A stretch of 64,000 nt of DNA from contig JAFKAC010000015.1 in NCBI GenBank assembly GCA_025766275.1, positions 186,001-250,000 on the forward strand, in the 5' to 3' direction. The position numbers were made by a program, and so were the translations under genes. Numbering within the stretch: position 1 is the stretch's first letter; each line of letters opens with the position of its first letter. Positions 35,591-48,631 of this stretch are shown here, piece after piece. Below the pieces are notes generated by a model, which was not told the origin of the DNA, made no database searches, and was given only the letters and a program-made list of their open reading frames with translations. This stretch comes from Lactarius indigo. Taxonomy: Eukaryota; Basidiomycota; Agaricomycetes; Russulales; Russulaceae.

Positions 35591-38500
35591 ATGAGTCAAT
35601 CTCCTACTCCCGCCCTCGCTTCCATGCCCCAGGCTCCCGCAACTACACCCTCCGAATCCTCTTCCACCAGAATCGAACGCATCTTTGATATCGCTCTAAA
35701 ATCGTACAAGAAAAAGACCAAGAACGATCTCAAGAACCACGATCTCTTCAAACAGCTCGAGACATGCAATTCCCCCGCTGCCATTCTCGCTGTGTTTCAA
35801 ACCGCCCAGTTCGATCCCTCGGGGACGTCTAGCGATGATAAGTTGAAAAAATGGCTCGTTCCGACGGTCAACGTTCTTTGTGCCTTCTCTGGGACGCTAA
35901 GTGAAGGCGTCAGTTTGGTAAGTATCTAATCATCTGTCCTTGAATACGCTCTGACGTTGATCTGGCAGGTATTCCCACCCGCTAAACTAGTATTTGCCGG
36001 CGTTGGCGTCCTCCTCTTGGTGAGTCGCTTCGTTTCTTCCCTCGTATGGGAACCTCCGGCGTTGAGCGTTATTAGGCAGCTAAGGATGTTGCCGCGAGCC
36101 AAGACATCCTCGTCGACATCTTCGGACGCATTGAAAGTTTCTTCGTGCGACTCGAGACTTATACTGAGGTCCCGTTGACTCCGGTAATGACGGACAAAAT
36201 GGTTCAAATCACGGCTGAGGTCCTGGATATCCTTGCGACGGCCACAAAGGAAATGGAACAGAGTCGAGCCAGTGAGTTCGACCATCACCTTACGTTGCTC
36301 GAGGCTAACACTAGTTCAGAAAAGTTTCTCAAGAAGGTGGCGGGGTGGACAGATCTGGAGGATGGGCTGAAGAAGCTCGACAAATTGACGAACGAAGAGG
36401 TGGTGATGGCAAGTTCGCAGATTCTGAAGGTCGCACACACGGTCGATAACAAAGTGACGGCGGTTGGCGACGGCGTGAAGGGTGTCGATGAGAAAGTGCA
36501 GGTTGTCGAAAGCGAAGTGCAAGTTGTCAAAAGTGAAGTACAGGTTGTCAAAAGTGAAGTACAGGTTATCGAAAGTAAAGTGCAGGTTGTCAAAAACGAG
36601 GTACAACTCGTTGGCGACGACGTTAAAGCGATTGATAATAAGGTACAAACAATGACTGACGGTGGGTGGAGTCTCTGTGGCAACTCACCAGCGTCATCAC
36701 TCACTTCTATTGTCTAGACTCACTGGAAGTGAAGTTCATCACTCGACAAACCGCGGACCAAGTAGACAACGTGAAGCGTTCGTAATCAGTCCCATCTTCG
36801 CCGACAGTCGGCCATCTAACACGATCACAGGCAACCAATTACGGGACAGCCTTAGGAAATGGCAATCTCCACCGGATCCGTCCACCAATCATAACATCGC
36901 CGGTGATCGCCAACATGAGGGAACCGCCGAGTGGTTCATTGAAAGTGATCAATTCGAAAACTGGAAGCTGACTGGTTCCCTGCTGTGGATTCACGGCAAA
37001 CGTACGTTACTTTTATCTGCGGCTTCGGTGATCTTACGGACCACACGTTTCGCAGCGGGCTCCGGGAAAAGCATCCTATGGTCCGTCGCTCTTTACATCT
37101 TGCAGTATTGGGAAACTTATGATTTTCGAGTAGCTCCGCAATCATCAACGATCTCACAACCCTCTGCGTGGCCGGATCGGCTTCGATGGCATATTTTTAT
37201 TTTGACTTTCGAGATGTCGACAAGAAAGCTCGCCGCAACCTTCTCCCGTCACTCCTCATCCAACTCTCTACTCGTTCAAATGTCTTTTGCGACATATTCT
37301 CCCGTCTCTACGAGGCGCATGACAAAGGCGCGCGTCAGCCCAGCGACAAAGCTTTAACACAGTGCCTTAAGGAGATGCTTACGCTTCCGAATCAAGGGCC
37401 AATTTATCTTATCTTAGATGCCCTTGATGAATGTCCTGACACCTCTGATGTTCCATCCGCTCGCGAACAGGTCCTTGATCTCATAAAGGATCTTGTCAGC
37501 CTTCGACCTTCTAATCTACATATCTGTGTTACGAGTCGCCCGGAGGCCGACATCTGCGATGCACTTGAGTCGCTCACCTCTCAGACAATTTCGCTTCAGG
37601 ATGAACGCGGACAGAAGAAGGACATCGCCTCCTACATCAGATATATGGTCTATTCTGGCTCGGGTAAGTTTATGAAGAAATGGAGGACGGACGACAAAGA
37701 GCATGTGATTGAGACGCTATCAGAAAGAGCTGACGGAATGTGAGTGTATATACAGGTGATTATGACTTGGATTGACGGTATTTAACAGGTTCCGATGGGT
37801 CTTTTGTCAGCTCGAAGTGCTGCGAAATTGCCTTCCACAGAATGTCCAGCGCGTCCTTAGAGAGTTGCCCAACTCTTTGGACGAAACATACGAACGCATG
37901 TTGAGAGAAATCAGGAAGGTCAATCCAGATCAAGCATATCGTCTGTTACAATGTCTCACTGTTGCGACGCGGCCACTTCGTGTGGATGAGCTTGCGGAGG
38001 TTCTTGCGCTCGACTTTGATGGTGCTAAGGACGGGGTACCGGCGCTGAACTCAGATTGGCGATGGGATGACGAAGAACAAGGTGTCCTGTCTACGTGCTC
38101 GAGTCTAATCGTTGTCGTCTATGACGCTCGCTCGAAGACGCGGGTTGTACAATTCGCACATTTCTCGGTGAAGGAGTTCTTGACTTCGGATCGTCTTGCC
38201 AACTTGGCAGCAGACATATCCCGGTTTCATATCCGTCTTGAGCCAGCGCACACGATCATCACCCAGGCTTGCTTTGCAATTCTTCTTCAGTCAGATTTCA
38301 GTGGTTCAGTCGGACGTAGCTCTCCTTTGTTGGACTATGCCGCTCGGAATTGGGTAGACCATGCTCAATTCGAGAACGTCTCGTTAGTTGTAGAAGGTGG
38401 GATGCGACATCTTTTTGATCCTACAAAACCATATTTCGCGGCATGGCTCAAGTCGTTTAATATCGACAGAAGATGGCATTCTTTCGTACATTTTGAAAAA

Positions 38501-40180
38501 TCTACTTCATCGCGCAAAGCCGACCCACCGTTGTGTCTATATTACGCTGCGTTGTGCGGATTTCTTGACCTAACGAAACATCTCATCGCCGAGTACCCGC
38601 AGCATGTAAATGTTAGGGTTGGTCTGAACAAGAGTCCGCTGGCGGCAGCATTGTACAACAAACACATTCATGTCGCAGAGCTACTATACCAGCATGGCGC
38701 GGTCCTGCTTGTTGGTTACGGAAGTCGCACTCTACTGCACGCTGCGTCATCGGATGGATTGACCGATGTTGCACAATGGTTACTAAGCGTCGGCGCAGAT
38801 GCGGATATGCAAGACGACGACGGCAGGACTCCACTCCACTTTGCGGCGGTGAATGGACGCCTGGACATTGTTCGAATTCTACTAGGGCACGGTGTAGATG
38901 TCAGCGTCGCTACGAGGGGGAACCTTACTCCACTGCACGGAGCATCAAGAAGTGGTCACATCGACATCGTACGGCTGTTGATCCAGTATGGGGCAGATGC
39001 AAACACCGACCTCCAGAAGCTATTTCTTCTAGCGTCATTGTCGGGGAGTGCCCAAACCGTGCTGTTCTTCATCAAACTCGGGGCAGATGTCAACGCACAG
39101 GATCGGAGCCACAAGACACCTTTGCATCTGGCGTCGTTGTCGTCGTCGTCGTCGAGTGTTGATGTTGTGCAGACATTGATCGATCACGGGGCAAATGTCA
39201 ACGCACGGGATGGGAGCCACGAGACACCTTTGCATCTCGCGTTGTCGTTGTCGAAAGTTGATGTTGTGCAGACATTGATTGATCACGGGGCAGATGTCAA
39301 CGCACGGGATCGGAGCCACTCGACACCTTTGCATCTCGCATTGTCGTTGTCGTTGTCGTCGAATGTTGATGTTGTGCAGACATTGATCGATCACGGGGCA
39401 GATGTCAACGCACGGGATGGGAACCACTCGACACCTTTACATCTCGCGTCGTCGTTGTCGTCAAATGTTGCCGTTGTGCAGACATTGATCGATCACGGGG
39501 CGGATGTCAACGCACGGGATGGGAGCCACTCGACACCCTTACATCTCGCGTCGTCGTTGTTGTCGTCGGAGTCGAATGTTGCTGTTGTGCGGACATTGAT
39601 CGATCGCGGGGCAGATGTCAACGCACGGGATGGGAGCCACTCGACACCTTTACATCTCGCGTCGTGGTCGTGGTCATCGAAGTCGTCGAATGTTGCCATT
39701 GTGCAGACATTGATCGATCACGGGGCAGGTGTCAACGCACGGGATCGGAGCCACTCGACACCTTTACATCTCGCGTCGTCGTTGTCGTCGAATGTTGCCG
39801 TTGTGCAGACATTGATCGATCACGGGGCAGATGTCAACGTACGGGATGGGAGCCACAAGACACCTTTGCATCTGGCGTCGTCGTCGTCATGGTTGGGGTC
39901 GGAAGTTGATGTTGTGCGGACATTAATCCAGAATGGAGCGGATGTCAACGCACGCAATCAGGGGCAGTCAACGCCCTTGCACCTATTTTTTGACAAGCGG
40001 ACCACTTTTCAAACACCCGATGCCAAATGCTTGCACGTGCTACTTGAAAACGGTGCAGATGTAGATGCAGTAGATGATAAAGGTCGCACTCCGTATCAGC
40101 TTGCTTTATCAGAAGGATATGGCGAGATGGCACAGCTGCTATTAGATCATCGTGCCAGTTTTGAACAGAATAGAACGTAG
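35591..40180 (+). CDS. NLR2: Goodbye-NACHT-ankyrin NOD-like receptor, 1389 aa
   Basis: Nine exons: 35591-35917, 35969-36019, 36076-36271, 36320-36661, 36718-36777, 36831-37001, 37056-37080, 37134-37739, 37789-40180, summing to 4170 bases (1390 codons). Residues 1 to about 200 are the Goodbye domain. Coiled-coil heptads (VQVVKSE and variants) fill about 220-305. Walker A GKPGSGKSIL is at about 381-390, Walker B IYLILDALDEC at about 480-490, and CVTSRPE follows. From about 870 come diverged ankyrin repeats, from 1030 to 1311 eight near-identical ones, then two terminal ones. The 48 bp intron 36272-36319 is in frame, with a CTAAC branch-like site and a TTCAG acceptor. Skipping it gives the family-typical SRAKKFLKK, so it is an intron. 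Architecture and exon phases match NLR1 and NLR3. Confidence 0.93.
39101..39945 (+). repeat. Eight near-identical ankyrin repeats in NLR2
   Basis: The units encode DGSHSTPLHL, a Ser/Leu loop of 3-9 residues built from TCG and TTG triplets, then VVQTLIDHGADVNAR. Outside the loop the units are almost identical at the DNA level, implying recent duplication or conversion within the gene. Confidence 0.93.
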
Positions 40181-40709
40181 CATTCCAATTTGTTGTACCT
40201 ACCTCCCCACACGTCTAGTACTTGTGTTGAGAGACCGTCTCCGTTGTTGATATCGATTGGCTTTCGTGATGCCATCCATACAAATGGGAACTGTTGTAAC
40301 GTTGGGCTTTCACATTCACAAAATAATAGTGCTCTCAATTCGTGTGAGATCGAACTTGCGTGGCATGAATAAGACTAGAAGTACTCCGATGCTGTGAGGC
40401 AAGGACATGACATGATCCCTGGAGCGCGTCAACGAGGGTCGAAAGCGGAGGCCTTGGCGGAGGCCTCGTCACTACGGCGCGTGAGAAGGAAAGCTATATG
40501 CGGCGCGTCGCCTCTTCTCGTTTTTCGGCGAATTATGAGAACATGCACAGACCGTTATGACGCACATAACAACTAAGGCGATATAAGGTATTTCGAACCA
40601 AGGGAAGCCAGAAAACCAAAATGGATATACAGGTAATAATAGTCATTCTGCTAATTCTACCACCTACTACCGACTCATTTATATTTTTTTTGCAGCCCGA
40701 CGAGGACAA
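40181..40709. other. Convergent 3' intergenic region (NLR2 / zinc-finger copy 2)
   Basis: No gene seen. This is a paralogous copy of 30806-31338. Confidence 0.6.
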
Positions 40710-43700
40710 CTATGGCACGGCACCAATGGCGAACGCGGCGCCAATAGCACGCTCCACCTCCTCCGGCGTGATCCTCGCCATCTCGTCAGCCTGAGTAGAC
40801 GGTACAGGTACCACGTACTCCTCAGGCCAGATCCCGTCGTCTGCATCTGGGTCTACACCGATATCGCCACCCTCATCAACATTTTTGTCCTCATCATAGT
40901 CGTTCAGCGACGTCAAAGACGCAGACCGTCGTCGCCGTCGCCGCCTCCGCGCTACCAACAACGGCTCTAGGCTCCCGACAAAGAGCCGAATCCGCTTACC
41001 CCGGCGATCCCGGCCCGGGATGACCGTCGATTTCCCCTTCCCCTTCATCGTTTTCTGCTGCTCCAGCTGGTCGTGGTTGGGATCTGGAAGAGACACCAGC
41101 CGCCCCCACGTCTTGCGCGGTTTACCGATAAACATATACCGGCGCCGTTGCAGTTTCTGCGAGGGTTCGGGTATTGGGCTGGTGGAGATAGTGGCGGGGG
41201 CAGCTAGGGTGGTGGCGGGGGGGGCAGGGGAGGCTGTAGGTTGCGAGACGTGTACGATGCGTGCTTTGGTGCCGTGCAAGAACGCACTGCCGAGCGGCTC
41301 GCCAGAAACCGTGAATACCGCGGTCGCGCTCCAGCTCGCATCAAAGACCTGTGCATCCGTCGTTGTCGTCGCTGTCGTCGTTGTCGTCGTTGTCTTCGCT
41401 GGGCGTCGCTTGGCTAGCGGCGGCGGCACCGATACCGGTGCCTTACTCTTGCTCTTGCTTGCGGGGGTAGGTGCGGCACGATGGGAACCCCCTTGGCGCG
41501 CCAACCAACTGCGCCACCCGCCATCACGTTCAGGGACGTACGCCTCTCCGCGCTTCCGCGAGCAATGCGAGCAGTTACAATAATTGCGACAAACTGGGCA
41601 CTCGAAGTCTCCCGCGGTGCGATCGAACGTCAGCTGGGGGTACCTGTGCTCCAAGAGTCAGAAATATGTACTGTATGTGAAGGAATGGATGGAAGGCGTA
41701 CCGTTTCTCAATACAGAGGTCACAAAACAGGTTACGGCATTGCTCGTCCCTCGACGCCTTGATTAGTGTACAGCGCATCTTGGGCCGGGGTGTCTTGCGC
41801 CTGCAATGGTGGCAGAACGTAAGCCCCCCCGGAAGCACGCCTGATGACGACGATGCCGGCGTGCGTTTCTTGCGACGAGCATTTGTCAAAGCTAGTGCAG
41901 ATATTGCGTGCGTGCGTGGACCATCGTCGTTAGAGCTTTCGTTGTCGCTGTCGTCGTTGTGCCTAACCTCGACTTCGTCTGCAAGTTCCTTGCGCCAGCT
42001 CTTCCTCCGCATCCTCGACCCAGCAGCGGCAGCTACGCTGTCCGGCGACTCAACGACGCCATCAGCAACAACCGCTCGATCCTTGCCCTTGCCCAACCCA
42101 GATGCCGGCACAAAGTCGTCGTCGCTCGTGTTCTCAAACAACATCCCCATGACGTCTTCCTCTTCCTCGTCGTCTTCATCCGTCATGCGCGAGGGTTGCA
42201 CGCCGCCATCACGAACCGGTGAGCTCACGTCGCCCCCGAGCCTTCCAGGACTGAGGTTGCCGCCCCCGCCAAGAACAGACGGGTCGATCGTCCCGTCGCC
42301 AGCGTACTCTCCGACGCCCGTGTCTGTACTGGCGCCGGCACCACCGAAAACGCTCCCACCGCCCCAGTCGATCCACCCTTCGGCGCCGCGATTCGGGGAA
42401 GTAAGATCAAAGTTCAGGCCCTGGCTTGGGCTCGTGAGGGCGCGGCCCACGTCCATGCTGGCGGTAGGGCTATGATCGACGCCGTCACGCTCGGGAATCA
42501 CAAAACCGAGCATGGGCCCGTCTGGATGGTCATGGGCGCCCGCAGTGCGCAGCAGGGGAGGTGGGGGGTGCGGAGGCACGACGTCGTCAACCCCGTGCGC
42601 ATCTGCGTCTGCATCTGTATCCGCAGGGCCGGCCTCGAAGTCCATAGGGATGTCGAGGTCGAGGTCGAGATCCAGACTCGCATCCTGCAGATCATCGGGA
42701 TCGGTTGCAGTTACAGGAGCAGAGTTGGTGGTGGTGGCACAAGCGCCGCTGTCGGAGGCGGGGGTAGGTTCGGCAGCGGGAGAAGTTGTGAGGAGACCGT
42801 GCGCGCCGACCGCGGCCCCCTCATAGCAAAAACCCTGCCGGATTGCGTACTGTTCTGTCGCTTGCAATTTGCGCACGGGATCTGGAGGATCGGGCGACGA
42901 GTGCAGGTGACTGAGCGCGCGGGGAGGGATAGCGATCTCCGTCCGTGCGGGTTCTGGCAAGATTGTGAGCGGGAGGCCTGCGAGAGAGTTGACGTCTGGG
43001 GGCGTGATTGGTGATGACTGTTCCTCCGGGGGTGGGGTCGACTCGGGCGTGGACGTGTGGATAGATATGGACGTGTGTATGGCGGGTGGGGTTGACACGC
43101 GGTTTTGCTGGGCGGAGCGACGGGGCTTATGTCTAGGTCGGGGTCGGGAAGGCGGTAGGGATTCGGGCTTGGCCTTGGGTACGCGGCGTAGTCCTCGCGG
43201 CGCATCGACGATAACTTCGATTTCGGAGTCATCCTGGTCCCGCTCGTCTACGACGCGTCGTCGTTTTCTTCGTGGGCTGGTTGGTGTGTGCGGATGACGT
43301 CTCCCCTTTCTGCGCGGCGACACAGCCTGCGCACGAGCTCGTTTCGTCGGCAACGGGATCACAACCTCCACGCTCGCGCTGTCACTTGTCGCCTCGGCGC
43401 GTGTCTCCTTGGCAAGGCGGCGCGTAGTAGTCCCCGCCGGTGCTGACGCCGACGCCACCACGTTCGGATTTGTCGAGTTGTGTGTGAATGCCGCAGCTAA
43501 CGCCTGGTCAAGGGGCGTGGGGATCTTGGACTTAGACTTGGACTTGTCTCTCTCTTCCTCTTCGTCGTCCTCGTCGTCCACAACTACCACCGTCTCTCTT
43601 GCTGCTTTCTTCGTCTTCTTCCCACTAGGTCCCGCGCTGCCAGCACCAGGCCAGTTGTTCTCGAATGCAACCTGCAGCACGTGCACGAGTTCCTTCGAGT

Positions 43701-44550
43701 CCGAATTGTCCCCTGCCCGCCCCTTGCCCTTGGCTGCGGTCTGGCGCTGCCGTGTCCGAGGCCGTTGTCTTACTTGCGCATAGTCTGACTTGCGCGCGCC
43801 CAACGGGAGGGGCGGTGCAAGACGTACGCCATCAGCTGCCCTAGTCCCCTCCGTTTCTTGGTCTTTCGCGGGCTGCGCCGAGGAGATGGTGGTCGTGAGG
43901 AGGAGGAAGAGGAGTCGATGGATATGATGTTCAGGGGGTCGTGGTCTCTCTCTGTCTCTGTCACGTTGGCCGGGGAGAGGTTCGGACGAAGTGCTTCGGA
44001 GGGGGAAGGGAGGAAGAGAGGTGTCTATGACATACGGCGTGAGGGTACACGGGATTGCGAGGATGTGGAACGCCTAGGAATACCCATAGGAGCAAGAGAA
44101 GGCTGAGTCTGTTGCACGGCGTTATGTATGCGCATAGAAAGGACAGAAGGGGACGGACACACCTCTATGTCCCGGCCGTGATGGGTAACAATGCGCATCT
44201 CGACATCGTTGTTCATGAATTTTCGAGTTGGGTCTGTTTGGTCGTCGTTCTCATGAGACACCAGCACGGGATCATCCCGGGATCAGTGACTGATATTGGT
44301 TTCCGGTTCCGGCGGCGACGATCTAGACAGCGGGGCGAAAGGCGAAGGTGAGACTGACGAAGAGGCTGACGCGACTGCGGGGAAAGGGGACCTTGGCTGT
44401 ATGAGAGAAAAGGTGTTATCGACTCGAATCGCGTTATGCAAAAAAGACCTGCCTGGAGTAAGTCAAAGTCGCGTTTGTGTTGGGTAAAAACCTGTCGTTG
44501 AGGGACCAGAGCCACGTGGCGGGGTCATCTGGATCGACAGTGATGTCTGT
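40710..44550 (-). pseudogene. zf-4CXXC_R1 copy 2: intact finger half, broken N-terminus
   Basis: Exon 4 (40710-41643), a 58 bp intron (41644-41701) and exon 3 up to about 43800 are open. They encode the basic and acidic linkers and a complete finger (CHHCRRKT, CDLCIEKR, CPVCRNYCNCSHC). Upstream, one base is missing near 43820 relative to copies 0 and 3 (gcaagacg against gcaaggacg), a TAG lies at 44025-44027 after RRMS, and the conserved start codon is lost near 44550. Copy 0 shares the TAG, so that lesion is older than the duplication. Transcription from an internal promoter cannot be excluded. Confidence 0.78.
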
Positions 44551-44770
44551 CCTGAGACCGCATTCTTGTGACAATAGGGCAGATTCGTGGGCATCGAGAG
44601 GGAATAGTCTGTTGGACGACGACAACGACGACGCGTTTGGGTGTGCGTGATCGTGGGATTGGCCTGGGACTGGAGGTGTCGGCCCGTGTGTCACCGCGTG
44701 TTGTTTCGGCGTCTATCTGGTTCTTCCGCAACTGGCAGTGTCCTTGCTTTATCGGGAGAAGAGAGCGTTC

Positions 44771-45160
44771 TTAGGCAGCTAAAGATGTTGCCGCGAGCCA
44801 AGAAATCCTCATCGACGTCTTTGGATGCATCGAAAGTTTCTTCGTGCGGCCCGACATTTATACCTGGGTCCCACTAACTCCGACGATGACAGAAAAATGG
44901 TGGAATTCACGGTCGAGATCCTGGATATCCTTGCGATGGCCACAAGGCGGAATCAAGCGAGTGAGTTCGATCATCGTTTTACGTTGATACAAGCTAATAT
45001 TGGCCCAGGAAATTTTCTTAAGGTGGCGGGGTGGACGGATCTAGAGGATGGGCTGAAGAAACTTGACGAAGTGACGGACGAAGAAGTGATGGCGGCTGTG
45101 CAGGTTCTGAAGGTGACGCACAAAGTCGATAGCAAAGTGACGGGAGTCGGCGATGGCATG
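44771..45160 (+). pseudogene. NLR fragment b (exons 3-4)
   Basis: Paralogue of fragment a, with the same left junction (exon 3 acceptor) and the same right junction (after CGGCGATGGCATG, into the 3' end of a short zinc-finger copy). It encodes the end of the Goodbye region and the first coiled-coil segment and cannot make a receptor. The 220 bases before it (44551-44770) are 5' sequence of zinc-finger copy 2. Confidence 0.82.
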
Positions 45161-48100
45161 AGAGTACGTTCCGTCTCCTCCTGTGTGATCCTCACCATCT
45201 CCTCCGCCTGAACAGGCGGTACAGGCACGACGTACTCCCCGGGCCAGATTCCGTCGTCTGCATCTGCATCTGCGTCCGCATCGGCATTGTCATCGCGGCC
45301 CTCATCAAGAATTCCATCCCTGTCGCCGTCGTCATCGTCGTTCAGCAGCGTCAACCACCCAGATCGTCGCCGTTACCACCCCCGCCATGCCACCAACAAT
45401 GGCTCTAGGCCACCAAGACCCGAATCCCCGTCCCTGGCCCGCCATACTGTTGACTTCCCCATCCCCTTTGTCTTTTTTCTGCTGCATCGGCTGGTCGTGT
45501 TTGGAAAGCGCCCCCACGTCTTGAGAGGTTTCCAGATGAACGTATACCGATGCCTTCGCAGTTGCTACTGCTGCTACTTCTGCGCAGGTGTCGGTATCGC
45601 TCAAGCTCACGTCAAAGTACTACACGTTGGTCGTCGTCGGGCATTGCTTCGTCGCCGCCGGCACCTGCGCCGTTCCGGGGTCGTTGCTCTTACTCCTTCT
45701 TACGGGGGTGGGCGCGGCGGCGCAATGGGAATCTCCTTGGCGTGCCACCCAACTGCGCCTCCCGCCATTGCGTTCGGGGATGTACACCTCTCCGCGCTTC
45801 CGCAAGCAGTTACAATAGTTGTGACAACCCGGACAGTTGAACTCTTCTGCTGGGCGATCGAACGTCAACTCGGGGTACCTGCTGTAGCGAGTAACAGACG
45901 TTGACCCAAGGGGAATCGTAGACAAAAGAGATAGAAGAGAGAAATAGGAAATACAGACGAGAAAGCAGACGCAGGCCAATATCGTTAACGTGAAAGTGGG
46001 AGCATAAGTTCTGTTCATTTTCCGCAATCAACCATAGAGTATATACGTCTGATTAGTATAGAATAGGAACAAGTAAAGTATCGTTCCAAGCCCGGGAGGA
46101 CTATGATCCTTATTACACTGCACTCCAAGAGTCAGAAATGTCATGTATATATGAAGGGATGCAACATACTGTTTCTCGATGCAGATCGCAAAATAGGGCA
46201 TTGCTCGTCCACAGAGCTTCGATCAATGTACAGCACATCTTAGGTTGGCGCACCTTGTACCCACAATGGTAGCAGAGTGTTAACCTCCCCGAGAGCACGC
46301 CTGATGACAATGATGCCGGCATGTGTTTCTTGCGACGAGCGTCTATAAAAACAGGCACAGATATTGCGTGGGTGCGTGGACCTTCATCATCGTCGCTGTC
46401 GCCGCCGCCGCCGCCGTGCCTGAGTCGTCCGCAAGTGCATTGCACCAGCACTTCCTCTGCACCCTCAAACCAGCAGCAGCAGAAACGCTCTCCGACGACA
46501 CGATGACGCAGTCCACAACAGCGGCTCGGGCCTTGCCATTACATAACCCCGACGCCGGTGCAAAGTCGTGGGCCCCATGATCTGCAGGTCAGGAAACGCT
46601 TGCAGGTGACCGAATGTGCACGGGGGGATCATGATCTCCGTGCGTGCAGATTTTGGCAGGATCGTCAGTGGGAGACCAGTGAGCGAGTTGACATCTGGGG
46701 GCGTGATTGGCGAGGACTGCTTGTGTGGGGGCGGAGCTGATGTGCGATACTGGTGGGCGACACGATGGGGCTTATGTCTATGCAGCTGTCGGCCAGATGG
46801 TGAGTACGGCATGACTCTGGAAACACATCGTAGTTCGCGCGGCGCATCGGCGTCGTCGGATTCGTCTTGTTCGTGCTCGTCTGCCACGCGCCGTCGTGTT
46901 CTGCGTGGACTGGTCGGCGTGTGCGGATGATGTTTCCCCTTTCCATGCGGCGACACGGGCAAGTGGTCGTCGTTCCGGCTCGACACGGCCTGCGGGCGAC
47001 CGCGTTTAGTCGGCAGCGGGACGATGACTTCCACGCTCGCGCTATCTCTTGAAGTCTCAGTGGATGTCTTCTTTGCCAACTGGCGCGTATCGGTCGCCGC
47101 TGGTGCTGACGGCGACACCGCCACGTTAGGGTTCGCCGAGTTGTATGTGAATGCCGTAGGCCTGCCCGAGGGACATGGGGGTCTTGGACTTGACTTCTTT
47201 CTCTTCGCCTTCCTCATCGTCCACTGCCACCGTCTCTCATATAGTCTTTTCTTTCTTCTTCCCACTAGGTCCCGCACTGACATCACTTGGCTAGTTGTGC
47301 TCAAACGCATCCTGCAACACGTGCACGATTTACCTCGAGCCAGAATTGTCCCCCGCCCGCGCCTTCCCTTAGCCGCGGTCAGGCGCTGGCGTGTCCGGGG
47401 CCATCGCTATACATGCACATAGTCTGACTGATGCACGCCGAGCAGCAGGGGGGACATGAGGACGTACGCAACCATTTGTCCCTGTCTCCTTCAATTCTTG
47501 GTCTTGCGTGGGCTGCGCCGAGGAGGAGGCGGTAACAAGGAAGAAGAGTATTCAACAATTATGATGTCCAGTGGGTCGTAGTCCCTGTCTCTGTCACGTT
47601 GGTGGGGGGGCGGCTTGGATGGATTGGTTTAGAAGAAGGGAAGGAAGAGGGGAGTCTTTGACAAGCAGCGTAGGATACACGGAATGGGGGGATGAGAAGC
47701 TCCTGGAGGGGCCCGCGGGTTGGGGCTGACTCTGTCACACGGCGTATGTATTCACAGAAAGGGCGAAAGCGATGGACACACACCTGTAATGGGCCCTGGT
47801 CCCAATCATAGGAAACATCACACATCTCGACGTCGCTGTCCGTGCTTTTTTGGGCTGGGTCTTGGCCGTCGTCCTCATGAGACACCGGCACATAGTCGAT
47901 GATGGACTCGCCTATGGTGGGGTCATCACCAAGACCAGTGGTGCGACGTCATATTATTTTCCCGTTCTGGCGGCTGGAGGCCTGATGCGGCGATGATGCG
48001 GACAGCGGGGCAAATGGCGAGGATGAAATCGATGAGGAGGCTGACGCTACGACGGGGACAGGGGACCTTGACTGTGAGAAAAGCGTTATCGAACCCAATC

Positions 48101-48223
48101 GCACTAGGTAAGGAGACCTGCCTTGAGCAAGTCCGAAGTCGCGTTTGCGTTTGGCAAAGACGCATCGTTGAGCCATAAGAGCCACGGGGCGCGGTCATGT
48201 GGATCGAGGGCGATCTCGGCCAT
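45161..48223 (-). pseudogene. Degenerate short zf-4CXXC_R1 copy (s2)
   Basis: Close paralogue of s1 with ATG at 48223, the same enlarged intron (45879-46169, 291 bp), the same eroded finger (CYHCG, TSNALFCDL) and the same TAG after TTNV. The TGA at the Arg position near 47240 is also shared. It differs by small indels, for example loss of sequence near 46845-46860. It stands head to head with NLR3, as s1 does with NLR1. Confidence 0.8.
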
Positions 48224-48631
48224 GAGCCCGCTTTCTTGTAGATATATGGCGGATTGGGAGGGACTCGGAATGGCCTGTTGGTTGGACGACGACAACGACG
48301 CGTGATCGTGGGATTGGCCTGCACCGGGTGGTTGTGTCCCAGATCTCCCAGTGGACGTGACCGACAAGAGCGACACGGGCAATAGGTCGATCGACGTCAA
48401 ACATAGGCCTCTCTGTGACCACAACTGTCCATGTTCGCGTTCTCCCGATGTGTTCTCCTGCGTATTGCAATGGGAGGAAGGCGGATCAGCCTGGAGGTGC
48501 CGGCCCGTGTCGCAGCGTGTTTCAGCGTCTATCTGATTCCTCCATGACACACGCTGTGCAGTGTCTTTGGTTTGTCGACACAAGGCAACAGCACTCTCTC
48601 ACCGTCGTCTACTAGGCACTGTTAACATACC
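48224..48631. promoter_or_regulatory. Divergent intergenic region between zinc-finger copy s2 and NLR3
   Basis: Homologous to 26085-26500, 408 bp. The bases just before the NLR3 ATG are slightly shortened (aacatacc then ATG) compared with the other two. Confidence 0.5.

Larger units (their letters stand above)
24950..43400. repeat. Direct tandem duplication of about 9.1 kb (NLR1 unit and NLR2 unit)
   Basis: Sequence from about 24950 to 34075 recurs from about 34075 to 43400. The zinc-finger N-terminal region at 25351-25754 is almost base-for-base repeated at 34483-34883 (offset 9129), and NLR1 and NLR2 start codons are offset by 9090 because of a deletion of about 40 bp. The internal junction lies within zinc-finger coding sequence near 34075, around a shared gccggcg, where sequence like the full-length copies switches to sequence like the short copies. 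This is the expected product of unequal crossover. Confidence 0.8.
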
